Shown here in pieces: positions 7,655-13,939 of a stretch of 28,591 nucleotides of DNA. A program made the position numbers and the translations under genes. The notes beneath the pieces are model-generated. The model made no database searches, had not been told where the DNA came from, and worked only from the letters and a program-made list of their open reading frames with translations. How positions within the stretch are numbered: position 1 is the stretch's first letter; each line of letters begins with the position of its first letter. Source of the DNA: a virus; IMG/VR virus record IMGVR_UViG_3300037071_005581, positions 1 through 28,591 of that record. One strand, given 5' to 3'.

Positions 7655-8671
7655 TTGGCCCACTACTACAAGCGGCACGTCGGAGACTACGTGAAAGACA
7701 CGATAGGTCTCTCGATGCTTGAGGATGGCGCCTACACACGCCTGCTTGACCAGTATTACGCCACCGGACGCCATCTTCCTCGCGCCCGCGCAGAACTCTA
7801 CCGTCTCGCCCGCGCCGGCAACGCTGGTGAGCGCCGAGCGGTCGACTACGTTCTGTCCCACTTTTTCGATGAGCGCGCCGACGGGTGGCACCAGAAGCGA
7901 GCCGACTCCGAGTTGGGCCTCATCACCGAGAAGTCGCGACAGGCGACCGAGTCAGGCCGTCTGGGCGGCTTGGAGCGCGATCGTCGGAACAAGGAACTTC
8001 GCGCGTCTCGGTTGAAAGAGGCCAGAAAAAAAGGAAAACACACCGAGGCCGAATGGGATGCTTTGAAAGATGTTTGCGGCAACTGCTGTTTAGGGTGCAG
8101 CAGTGCCGGACCGCTGGAAACTGATCACATCCAACCGATTTATCTTGGTGGATCAGATGCTTTGGACAACATCCAGCCGCTTTGCCGTTCCTGTAACGCC
8201 AAGAAGGGACCCGAAGTGATCGACAAGCGTCCGCTTGGTTGGCGCGAAGCGGTCGCTAAGCGTTTGCTCAACGATCGTTCAACTATCCATAAGCCATTAG
8301 CCATTAGTAACCCTTTAGAGAATCCTTCGGATTCTCTTGTCGGGCAGTCGCCCGACGCCACCCCGAAAAACGGTCATGCACGACACGACAAGGAACTGAT
8401 CGCCACGGCGGTCGGGATCATCGTGTTCCTCAACGAGAAGACCGGTGCCCACTACCAGCCGGTCAAGGCGAACGTCCAGATGGTCGTCGCTCGGCTCAAG
8501 GAAGGCTTCACCGAGAAGATCGTCCGGCAGGTGATCGCCAACCGCTGCCTTCAGTGGAAGGACGATCCGAAGATGGACGAATTCCTCAGACCGAAGACCC
8601 TGTTCGCGGCCTCGAATTTCGCGAGCTACGCGGGGCTTATCGGCAAGACCCAACCCGAGGGGACGACATGA
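7655..8671 (+). CDS. Phage replication protein: DUF1376 + HNH + Phg_2220_C-like domains
   Basis: The 338-residue product starts at TTG, preceded by GGGGGAT. Residues 1-90 (HYYKRHVGDYVKDTIGLSML, then LEDGAYTRLLDQYYATGRHL) are a DUF1376/YdaU-type domain of phage replication proteins. Residues 124-185 form an HNH nuclease-like zinc domain: C145/C148, D157-H158, N172 and C177/C180 with LETDHIQPIYLGG and NIQPLCRSCNAKKG. Residues 255-327 (VFLNEKTGAHYQPV then LRPKTLFAASNFASYAG) match the conserved phage C-terminal domain TIGR02220. The family is thought to act at phage replication initiation. The HNH stretch (about 8020-8225) is clearly more A+T-rich than its surroundings, suggesting insertion. The linker at about 8280-8360 carries repeats and hairpins (see separate entry). 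Domain calls are from motif recognition. Confidence 0.85.
   Translation: MAHYYKRHVGDYVKDTIGLSMLEDGAYTRLLDQYYATGRHLPRARAELYRLARAGNAGERRAVDYVLSHFFDERADGWHQKRADSELGLITEKSRQATESGRLGGLERDRRNKELRASRLKEARKKGKHTEAEWDALKDVCGNCCLGCSSAGPLETDHIQPIYLGGSDALDNIQPLCRSCNAKKGPEVIDKRPLGWREAVAKRLLNDRSTIHKPLAISNPLENPSDSLVGQSPDATPKNGHARHDKELIATAVGIIVFLNEKTGAHYQPVKANVQMVVARLKEGFTEKIVRQVIANRCLQWKDDPKMDEFLRPKTLFAASNFASYAGLIGKTQPEGTT
8292..8356. repeat. Repeat/hairpin cluster in replication gene linker (candidate origin)
   Basis: Within the linker of the replication gene: AGCCATT in tandem starting about 8292, then a perfect 9-bp hairpin AGAGAATCC/GGATTCTCT (8317-8325 with 8329-8337), directly followed by a perfect 7-bp hairpin GTCGGGC/GCCCGAC (8339-8345 with 8350-8356). 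The first half is markedly A+T-rich for this genome. Lambda has its origin inside its initiator gene O, so this is a candidate origin; that is inference. Confidence 0.4.
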
Positions 8672-8856
8672 TCGACGAACCGACGATCGACGGGTGGCTC
8701 AAGAAGCACTACCCAGACATCGACCTACCACTGCGGGCGGCGGCGCCGCGCAAGCGCATCGACTTGCGCGAGGCAAACGCCATCGCCACGCGCATTGCCA
8801 TCGGCTTCGCTGCGGGCATCTGGGCCTACAACTTCTTCTGGTGGCTGACGCGATGA
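8668..8856 (+). CDS. Small membrane protein
   Basis: The 62-residue product begins MIDEPTIDGWLKKHYPDIDL; its ATG overlaps the previous stop by 4 nt. The C-terminal 23 residues (IAIGFAAGIWAYNFFWWLTR) form one membrane-spanning segment, giving a C-tail-anchored protein with an approximately 40-residue cytoplasmic part rich in Arg. No family recognised. Sits between the replication gene and an exported protein, coupled to both. Confidence 0.65.
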   Translation: MIDEPTIDGWLKKHYPDIDLPLRAAAPRKRIDLREANAIATRIAIGFAAGIWAYNFFWWLTR

Positions 8857-9182
8857 ATAGGCGCGGCTTCATGGGCGCGATCCTCGCGCTCGGCGTGGCG
8901 CCGGCCGTGGTCAAGGCCGGTTCGATCATGCGCGTGCGCCCCCCGACTGGATGGGTTGAAAGCGAGTGGAGTCTGCTGCTTACGGGCGAGATCGGCCGCT
9001 ACGAAGGCGTTAGGTTCATCGAGAATGATATGGCGCGGCTGAAAGGCGCACCATTGTTTCTGGTGTGCGGTGACAGCGTTAGGCTGCGACCCGACGGTGC
9101 GAGTGCAATCTATGTCGCGACACGTTCAATCGACCTGAGAACAGCGAGCGCCGACGAAATCCGCGGCGCGTTGATCGGATGA
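8853..9182 (+). CDS. Exported protein with twin-arginine-like signal
   Basis: The 109-residue product starts MNRRGFMGAILALGVAPAVV. RRGFMG followed by a hydrophobic stretch and a small-residue site around VVKAG resembles a twin-arginine (Tat) signal, so the mature part (about 85 residues, GSIMRVRPPTGWVESEWSLL...) is predicted periplasmic. The mature region looks like a small beta-rich fold with LFLVCGDSVRLRPDG. ATG overlaps the previous stop by 4 nt. Similar short RR-signal proteins occur in early regions of other phages, but I know no role for them. A folded periplasmic phage protein made early could affect entry of other phages; that is speculation. Confidence 0.65.
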   Translation: MNRRGFMGAILALGVAPAVVKAGSIMRVRPPTGWVESEWSLLLTGEIGRYEGVRFIENDMARLKGAPLFLVCGDSVRLRPDGASAIYVATRSIDLRTASADEIRGALIG

Positions 9183-9526
9183 AGTGCCCTGCCTGCACCG
9201 AGACGCTGGCGGAGAACGCAACCTTGTGCGATTGCGGCTGGCGTAGGCCGAAGGCCACGCCACAGCAGGAGCGCAAGGAACGCCAGGGGCAGCTCGTCGA
9301 GTTGGCCCGCAGGGCCTACGAGGAGAGCGCCCCGCGCGTCGCCGATTTGAGCGAGCAGCAGTGGTTCAATGTTTGCCGGTACTTCCCGTCGATCGCGGAG
9401 CACTGCACGCGCCCGCGGCCGGTCGTGAGCCCGGATCACCCGCTTTGGAAGACGAGCCGTATGGGGCTGTTCATGCGGATCCGCACGGCAGCGATCGCGC
9501 TGCGGGAACCGGGGGAGGAGGGATGA
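9179..9526 (+). CDS. Zinc-ribbon protein
   Basis: The 115-residue product starts MKCPACTETLAENATLCDCG, a CxxC...CxC zinc-ribbon at residues 3-19. The remainder is helical (ERKERQGQLVELARRAYEES, then WFNVCRYFPSIAEHC). ATG overlaps the previous stop by 4 nt. The ribbon suggests DNA, RNA or protein contact, possibly within the replication complex. No specific family is recognised. Confidence 0.65.
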   Translation: MKCPACTETLAENATLCDCGWRRPKATPQQERKERQGQLVELARRAYEESAPRVADLSEQQWFNVCRYFPSIAEHCTRPRPVVSPDHPLWKTSRMGLFMRIRTAAIALREPGEEG

Positions 9527-9861
9527 ACGACGACGATCGCTTCCCTCCGTACCAACGCGGATCTGACACCAGCCACAACGCCGCAGGGGAGATACATGCG
9601 AAAGCCCCAACCTTACGAGCTCTGGTGTTCGATCGGATTAAGGCCTCCGGTGGTTACGGGATGACGGACGACGAGATTCAAATCGCGTTGGGGATGCTGT
9701 TGCAGACGGAAACCGCGCGGCGCAACGAATTGCTAAACGCGGGTGCGATCGTCGATTCAGGAAAGCGCAGAAAGACGCGCCACGGACGGCCGGCGGTTGT
9801 TTGGATCGAGGCGCCGCTCAAGCCGGTATCCGAGTGGGTTCAGCCCACACTCATGCTATGA
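9523..9861 (+). CDS. Winged-helix DNA-binding protein
   Basis: The 112-residue product starts MNDDDRFPPYQRGSDTSHNA. Residues 30-95 read as a winged helix: RALVFDRIKASGGYGMTDDE, then a recognition helix with QTETARRNELLNAGAIVDSG, then the wing RRKTRHGRPAVVW. This pattern is common in small phage proteins that read DNA near the replication genes. ATG overlaps the previous stop by 4 nt. Role (repressor, replication accessory or packaging) cannot be told from sequence. Confidence 0.65.
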   Translation: MNDDDRFPPYQRGSDTSHNAAGEIHAKAPTLRALVFDRIKASGGYGMTDDEIQIALGMLLQTETARRNELLNAGAIVDSGKRRKTRHGRPAVVWIEAPLKPVSEWVQPTLML

Positions 9862-10187
9862 GACGCTTCTGCCGCACTGACGCGAACCAGCGCGACGTCG
9901 TCAAGGCGCTGCAGGCGCTTGGCTGCAGCGTGCTCGATCTCTCTCCCCTCGGGTTCGGCGCACCGGATCTGCTGATCGGCGCGACGAAGCTGCAGCTGGG
10001 CGGCGCCGCGGGGCGCTTGAACATCCTGCTCGAAGACAAGGACGGGAAGAAATCACCGTCGAAACGGCGGCTCACCGACTTTCAGGAGGACTTCCACGCG
10101 GGCTGGCGCGGCCAGGTCGACGTCGTGAACTCGGTCGAGGAAGCGATCTCGATCGTCACGAAATATCGAAGGCTGGGGGAGCTGTGA
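9858..10187 (+). CDS. VRR-NUC/PD-(D/E)xK nuclease-like protein
   Basis: The 109-residue product has the pattern of a small PD-(D/E)xK nuclease: QRDVVKALQALGCSVLDLS at the start, D37 in GAPDLLIG, then E59-D-K61 in NILLEDKDGKKS, followed by LTDFQEDFHAGWRGQVDVVN. This matches VRR-NUC-type phage nucleases, which may resolve branched DNA intermediates. The size is normal for the standalone form. ATG overlaps the previous stop by 4 nt. Placement in the replication/recombination block supports a role in processing phage DNA. Structure specificity is not deducible. Confidence 0.7.
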   Translation: MRRFCRTDANQRDVVKALQALGCSVLDLSPLGFGAPDLLIGATKLQLGGAAGRLNILLEDKDGKKSPSKRRLTDFQEDFHAGWRGQVDVVNSVEEAISIVTKYRRLGEL

Positions 10188-10669
10188 ACAAACTCGACTT
10201 CCCCGAGCACAAGGGCTTCGAGATCGAGGCGATGCTGCTGCGCTGGGCGAATAGCTCATCCGGTGGGCCCCAGGTCGTGCTGCAGCTGCGCGGCGAGGAG
10301 GACCTCGAGCCGTTCAAGTCGATGACGCTTGCGAAGGGCAAGATCGCCGGCCAGCGGCTGCAGCTCGTCGTAGTCGAGATTGGCGAGGACGAGAAGCCGA
10401 AGGAGAAACCGAAGGGTGGAGCGCTCTCGATCCTCGCGGCGAGGTGGTGCCAGGACGAAGCATTTCAGTTCTGGTTGGCGGCGGAATTTTCGCACTCATG
10501 GGCTGATAATTTCAGCACAGGGACTCCGACGCACGACCGCGCGGCTGCTGTGCTGCGCAAGATCTGCAACGTATCCTCGCGCGCCGAGCTCGATCACGAC
10601 GCGGTCGCGGCGCACACCTTCGACACCGTTATCCGGAGGCCGTACATGCACCACTTGGGAGAGCAATGA
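10184..10669 (+). CDS. Conserved phage hypothetical protein
   Basis: The 161-residue product starts at GTG overlapping the previous stop (GTGA): MNKLDFPEHKGFEIEAMLLR. The N-terminal half is beta-rich (VVLQLRGEEDLEPFKSMTLA, then QRLQLVVVEIGED), a Lys/Pro linker follows (KPKEKPKGG), and the C-terminal half is helical with FQFWLAAEF and VLRKICNVSSRAELDHD. This two-domain layout resembles conserved proteins of unknown role in early operons of several proteobacterial phages. The C-terminal part looks like a four-helix DNA-binding or protein-contact module; this is a guess. Confidence 0.65.
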   Translation: MNKLDFPEHKGFEIEAMLLRWANSSSGGPQVVLQLRGEEDLEPFKSMTLAKGKIAGQRLQLVVVEIGEDEKPKEKPKGGALSILAARWCQDEAFQFWLAAEFSHSWADNFSTGTPTHDRAAAVLRKICNVSSRAELDHDAVAAHTFDTVIRRPYMHHLGEQ

Positions 10670-11130
10670 GCACAGACCTAACCGAAGGTTATCACCTATG
10701 GGCGGATAGGCTAGCCGCCCTGCGCGCCGCGCCAGCAGGGGTGCCGAGAGTGGAATGCGTACACGAATGGGTCGATGCTCAGAACGAGATAGTCAAGGGC
10801 GACATTTTCGTTTGCATAAAATGCAAGAGGTTCCACTTGGGTCCGCTCTCAACAGCGCCGCAAGCGGAATACGCCGCACCAGCAGGGGTGCTGCTTACCG
10901 ACGCCGAGATTGTCGCAATACGCGACGAGCACTTGCCGTCGCAGGGTGAGCCGTTCGACTGCATAGCGTTTGCGCTGGACATCATCGCCGCCGAGCGTGA
11001 GCGGTGCGCGAGGATTTGCGAGGCGAGAATCGAGGAAGTCGGCCTGAGCGGATTCCCGCACTATCGTAGTCGCAGCGCGTCGGAATGCGCCGCCGCTATC
11101 CGCGCACAGAAGGGGAGCGATGATGCCTGA
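10666..11130 (+). CDS. Hypothetical protein with Cys pair and helical tail
   Basis: The 154-residue product starts MSTDLTEGYHLWADRLAALR. The middle contains FVCIKCKRFHL, a CxxC pair that may bind zinc with nearby Cys/His. The C-terminal part (CIAFALDIIAAERERCARIC) matches the helical AERERCA...AAAIRA segment often found in phage Ea22-like or DUF551-neighbour proteins. ATG overlaps the previous stop by 4 nt. Function unknown. Confidence 0.65.
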   Translation: MSTDLTEGYHLWADRLAALRAAPAGVPRVECVHEWVDAQNEIVKGDIFVCIKCKRFHLGPLSTAPQAEYAAPAGVLLTDAEIVAIRDEHLPSQGEPFDCIAFALDIIAAERERCARICEARIEEVGLSGFPHYRSRSASECAAAIRAQKGSDDA

Positions 11131-11656
11131 CGTATCGCGAGAGCCGACGAACGAAATGCTTGCTGCTGGGATGAACGTACCCATCAACGGGCTTTATCCG
11201 CCACAGGTTGTTACTGTAATTTGGCGAGCCATGTACGACGCCGCGCCACGATCACAACCGCCAGCTACCGAGAAAGGAGGTAAAGATGCCCGGACCATAC
11301 AATCCGAGGATGTTGTAACGGGGGCCGCGCATCCGCAAAACGCGGCTGGCGACCTTACGGAACTGTGCGCGGCACTCCGCGACTACGAACAGGCTGATGA
11401 CGACGGCGTGTTTGTGCGCGTATCACGACAAGCCTGCGACGAAGCCGCCGCCCGCATCGAGGCGCAGCAGCGGGAGATAGCGGAGTTGCGAACACAACGC
11501 GACCAACTGTTCGCGGACTCAACGAGGGACAAGATACGGCTCGACTATCTCGACAAGGAATCGTCGAGCGGACCATCCGGCGCTCACATCATGTGCTTGC
11601 CGGGGCATCTTCGCGCCGCCATCGACGCCGCTCTCGCAAAGGACAGCAATGGATGA
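11120..11656 (+). CDS. Ea22-like helical protein, possibly composite
   Basis: The 178-residue product starts MMPDVSREPTNEMLAAGMNV. The first 50 residues (VVTVIWRAMYDAA) resemble one kind of small phage protein, and the rest (DLTELCAALRDYEQADDDGV, then RIEAQQREIAELRTQRDQLF) is a coiled-coil Ea22-like module shared with the next gene. At the joint there is a near-perfect ribosome binding site (AAAGGAGGTAAAG) and a 10-codon frame, which suggests the gene arose by fusion of two units. Role unknown; such proteins are typically nonessential early proteins. Confidence 0.6.
   Translation: MMPDVSREPTNEMLAAGMNVPINGLYPPQVVTVIWRAMYDAAPRSQPPATEKGGKDARTIQSEDVVTGAAHPQNAAGDLTELCAALRDYEQADDDGVFVRVSRQACDEAAARIEAQQREIAELRTQRDQLFADSTRDKIRLDYLDKESSSGPSGAHIMCLPGHLRAAIDAALAKDSNG
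11274..11318 (+). other. Embedded strong ribosome binding site and 10-codon frame
   Basis: AAAGGAGGTAAAG ends 1 nt before ATG at 11286, followed by a frame encoding MPGPYNPRML and TAA at 11316. It lies inside the overlapping Ea22-like gene in another frame. It may be the remnant of a former gene start or a regulatory leader peptide. Confidence 0.4.
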
Positions 11657-11675
11657 CCTTACGGAACTGTGCGCG
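11351..11675 (+). repeat. 21-bp exact direct repeat in adjacent Ea22-like genes
   Basis: The 21 bases at 11351-11371 recur exactly at 11655-11675 (beginning GACCTTACGGAACTGTGCGC), 304 bp apart. Both encode DLTELCA. The downstream paralogous regions also share QQREIA and IDAAL near their ends. This indicates a duplication, or a recombination hotspot, in this pair of genes. Confidence 0.75.
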
Positions 11676-12200
11676 AGGCTGCGTAATCCGAAGGTCGAGA
11701 TATGGACGCAGGGTATTCACGGCGCGATGAACGTGCTAACGGATTTCACGGTGCTTAAGGAAGCCGCCGCCGCCATCGAATCGCTACAGCAGCGCATCGC
11801 CAATTATCAAGGCAGCCGCGACCATGCGATAGAAACCTTAGCGGCGGCGCTCAAGATCGAGCCGGACAGGGTTCGCGCCGTCGAGTATTACGCGCGGCTT
11901 GCAGGCGAGGCCATCGAATCGCAGCAGCGCGAGATTGCGCGGTTGAAGCGGGAGGGCGATCCTCTGCTTGGCCCCTCGTCAGCACAAGTACGAGCCAACG
12001 CAGCCGAGGCCCAAGCGGCGGCGCTGCGGAAGCTAATCGACGATCACAATGCCGGGATCGAATCGAGTTGCGGTAGAGCAAATGAATACACCGCTCGCGC
12101 TAGAGCGTGCGACGATTATCTCAAGCGCGGACGCCAATGCGTTGACTGTCCCTACGAATGGAAAATCGACGCAGCCCTCGCGCAGAAGGCCGCCGAGTGA
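11649..12200 (+). CDS. Ea22-like coiled-coil protein
   Basis: The 183-residue product starts MDDLTELCARLRNPKVEIWT; its ATG lies 8 nt before the end of the previous gene. Helices with heptad-like patterning fill the middle (AAAAIESLQQRIANYQGSRD, then EAIESQQREIARLKREG). The C-terminal region carries Cys residues (CGRANEY, RACDDYLKRGRQCVDCPYEW), possibly a metal site. It is a paralogue of the previous gene, sharing the N-terminal DLTELCA motif and a similar C-terminal IDAALA end. Function unknown. Confidence 0.65.
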   Translation: MDDLTELCARLRNPKVEIWTQGIHGAMNVLTDFTVLKEAAAAIESLQQRIANYQGSRDHAIETLAAALKIEPDRVRAVEYYARLAGEAIESQQREIARLKREGDPLLGPSSAQVRANAAEAQAAALRKLIDDHNAGIESSCGRANEYTARARACDDYLKRGRQCVDCPYEWKIDAALAQKAAE

Positions 12201-12227
12201 CCCTGCCGCCCTCCATGCTATGCGGCA

Positions 12228-12548
12228 ATGGCTGACGTCTCGACAGAAGCGGAGCGCTGGTGGATCGACCGTGTGGTTCGCCTCGGTTGCGTGGTTTGCC
12301 GCAACTTGGGCCACGGCCCGACACCGGCGGTCTACCATCACATTCGTACAGGCCAAGGAGCTGGGCAACGCGCGGGCAACGGCCTCGGCATCCCGCTCTG
12401 TCCGGCCGCTGGTGGGCTCGGTCATCACATGGGCGGAGGCACCGGCGTCGGGTATCACGACGGGCCGAAGTCCTTCGAGCGGATGTACGGCAGCGAGCTT
12501 GATTTGCTGAACCAGACGATCCTTGAGGTGGCGGAAAGCCTGCGATGA
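12228..12548 (+). CDS. Ref-like RecA-dependent nuclease
   Basis: The 106-residue product matches the Ref (recombination enhancement function) pattern: CVVCRNLGHG (C21/C24), VYHHIRTGQGAGQRAGNGLG (H37/H38), IPLCP, then GLGHH...GVGYHDGPKSFERMYG. In phage P1 Ref is an HNH-like nuclease that cuts DNA held by RecA filaments at D-loops. This copy is shorter than P1 Ref and contains only the nuclease core, as in many phage homologues. ATG at 12228 lacks an obvious ribosome binding site. Its position suggests it works with host RecA rather than with Exo/Bet. The family call is from motif recognition. Confidence 0.75.
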   Translation: MADVSTEAERWWIDRVVRLGCVVCRNLGHGPTPAVYHHIRTGQGAGQRAGNGLGIPLCPAAGGLGHHMGGGTGVGYHDGPKSFERMYGSELDLLNQTILEVAESLR

Positions 12549-13144
12549 ACTCACACGACCGCATCATCGACTACCTCGAGCAACGCTGGCGCGCGTTCGT
12601 CGAGGGCGAGGGCAACGTCCCGTGCGGGGAGTGTCGTGGCTGCTGCCGCTCCGGGTACTCGATCGGCCTCTCCGAGAAGGAAGCGGCGGAGCTTGAGCAC
12701 ACCGACATCCAAGTGGGCGGGGTGACTCACCACGTGATACTGGCGCTGCCCGACGGGCGCTGCCCGAATCTGACCGAGGACCTGGTCTGCGCGGTGTACG
12801 AGAAGCGGCCGATGTCCTGCCGCCAGTACGACTGCCGCGACATGGCGCTCTCCGCGGTGCGGATCCAGAGCCCGCATCCCGGCGCCGTCGAGGTCAATGC
12901 CTCGATCATGCGTCACTACGAAGCATTCGGCGGGGCGATCGTCCCGATGGCGGAGCAGGCCGCCGAGTTCGTGAAGACGGGATCCAGTGCCCCAGCGGCG
13001 GGCCAGAGCTCGGTGGTTCTCGGAATCCTGCAGATGCTCCCCGAAGCCAAGGGCAAGCGGCTCATCGAGCTGCTGCTCTCGCCGGAGGAGTCGGCCCGGG
13101 GCGCCGCGATGCAGGCCGTGGACGTCATGCAGGGGGCGGCGTGA
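12545..13144 (+). CDS. YkgJ-type cysteine-cluster protein
   Basis: The 199-residue product carries an N-terminal Cys cluster CGECRGCCRSGY (C27, C30, C33, C34), then CPNL...LVCAVYEKRPMSCRQYDC, the classic YkgJ/UPF0153 metal-binding arrangement (Zn or Fe-S suspected in the family). The C-terminal 80 residues are helical (ILQMLPEAKGKRLIELLLSP) and not part of the usual domain. ATG overlaps the previous stop by 4 nt. Homologues are mostly chromosomal and of unknown function; a phage copy immediately before the antiterminator gene may aid host takeover. That role is inference. Confidence 0.75.
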   Translation: MNSHDRIIDYLEQRWRAFVEGEGNVPCGECRGCCRSGYSIGLSEKEAAELEHTDIQVGGVTHHVILALPDGRCPNLTEDLVCAVYEKRPMSCRQYDCRDMALSAVRIQSPHPGAVEVNASIMRHYEAFGGAIVPMAEQAAEFVKTGSSAPAAGQSSVVLGILQMLPEAKGKRLIELLLSPEESARGAAMQAVDVMQGAA

Positions 13145-13786
13145 GTGGCTAACCTCCGCAAACTCGTCGCCTCAGCTCTCAACAGCTCGGACCTGTCATC
13201 TTCTGACATCATCGAGACGGCGATCGACCGGATCGGGGCGCTTGCCTTCTCCGATTCGCTCGGCAGCGAGCTTTGGGCTCTGAAATACGCGGGGGATGCC
13301 CGTTCCTGGTCCCGGGCGCTCCTGCTCCTGTCGCAGCGCAGCAAGCGCATTGCCCCCGACCGCTCGATCCGCACCAAGATCTGCGGCATTTGCCTCGGCG
13401 AGTGGCTGGACGAACTCTGCCGCACCTGCGCTGGCCGCCGGCTGATCCTCGCCTCGTCGTCTTCTTCGGCGCACGTGTGCACCACCTGCGGCGGGACGGG
13501 GCTGAAGCGCCACTCGGACCTCTCCCGGATGCGCGACATGGGGCTCGAGCGCGGCGCCTACCGGCGCTGGGAGCACAAGTTCGCGCTGGTGCACGCGCGG
13601 ATCGCCGACGCCGACACGCAGGTCTGGTACGAGCTCGCCGCGCAACTGGGCAGGGTTCCCACCAGAATGATTCGCGAGAAAGTGCTTGACGCCCCTCGCC
13701 GACTGGGCATAATCGAGTCAGAGCACCCGGGGCATAACGAGAACTCTATCCCGGACTTCGTGTTCTGCAGCACCGCCCGAGCATAA
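13145..13786 (+). CDS. Zinc-finger antitermination protein Q-like
   Basis: The 213-residue product starts at GTG one base after the previous stop (overlap of TGA and GTG by none). Three Cys pairs (C80xxC83, C92xxC95, C112xxC115 with CTTCGGTG) form a DnaJ-like zinc finger. It is followed by GAYRRWEHKFALVHARIADAD, the aromatic/basic helix seen after the zinc finger in Q-type proteins. In lambdoid phages Q binds near the late promoter and makes RNA polymerase ignore the terminator downstream. Here a promoter lies in the last 100 nt of this gene and a terminator about 200 nt further on, exactly where Q should act. Family is likely but not certain; sequence similarity to lambda Q itself is weak. 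Confidence 0.6.
   Translation: MANLRKLVASALNSSDLSSSDIIETAIDRIGALAFSDSLGSELWALKYAGDARSWSRALLLLSQRSKRIAPDRSIRTKICGICLGEWLDELCRTCAGRRLILASSSSSAHVCTTCGGTGLKRHSDLSRMRDMGLERGAYRRWEHKFALVHARIADADTQVWYELAAQLGRVPTRMIREKVLDAPRRLGIIESEHPGHNENSIPDFVFCSTARA
13686..13713 (+). promoter_or_regulatory. Predicted late promoter (pR'-like) inside Q-like gene
   Basis: TTGACG at 13686-13691, 16-nt spacer, CATAAT at 13708-13713 (5 of 6 matches to consensus). Predicted start near 13720, inside the Q-like coding region. The -10 overlaps the first of three GCATAA-type repeats. Confidence 0.55.
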
Positions 13787-13803
13787 CGAGAATTCCATTC
13801 CGG
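13706..13803 (+). repeat. GCATAACGAG repeats near late promoter
   Basis: GGCATAATCGAG at 13706-13717, GCATAACGAGAA at 13732-13743 and again at 13781-13792. The latter two are parts of a 23-bp imperfect repeat (20 of 23 identical). Starts are about 25 and 49 bp apart. Candidate Q-binding or pausing elements around the late promoter. Confidence 0.6.
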
Positions 13804-13894
13804 CGGAGCGTGGCGGGGTTCAAGCCCTCGCAGGTAGGGACCAACTCCCTCTAAATTCGCACCCGTCTTCTCCCTGACGCGCACGCGTCGACTC

Positions 13895-13917
13895 GCCCGC
13901 TTCGGCGGGCTTTTTTT
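13895..13917 (+). terminator. Intrinsic terminator (tR'-like)
   Basis: GCCCGC, TTCG loop, GCGGGC, then seven T residues: a 6-bp G+C stem with a stable tetraloop and U-tract. It ends about 200 nt after the predicted late promoter and 23 nt before the next ATG, so the late operon would need antitermination through it. Confidence 0.9.
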
Positions 13918-13939
13918 CGTCCATCGAAAGGACACTTCC

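Noticed and set aside
13814-13830. T-arm-like sequence CGGGG-TTCAAGC-CCTCG suggesting a tRNA
   Set aside because: A 5-bp stem and TTCAAGC loop fit a T-arm, but no matching acceptor, D-arm or anticodon arm lies upstream.
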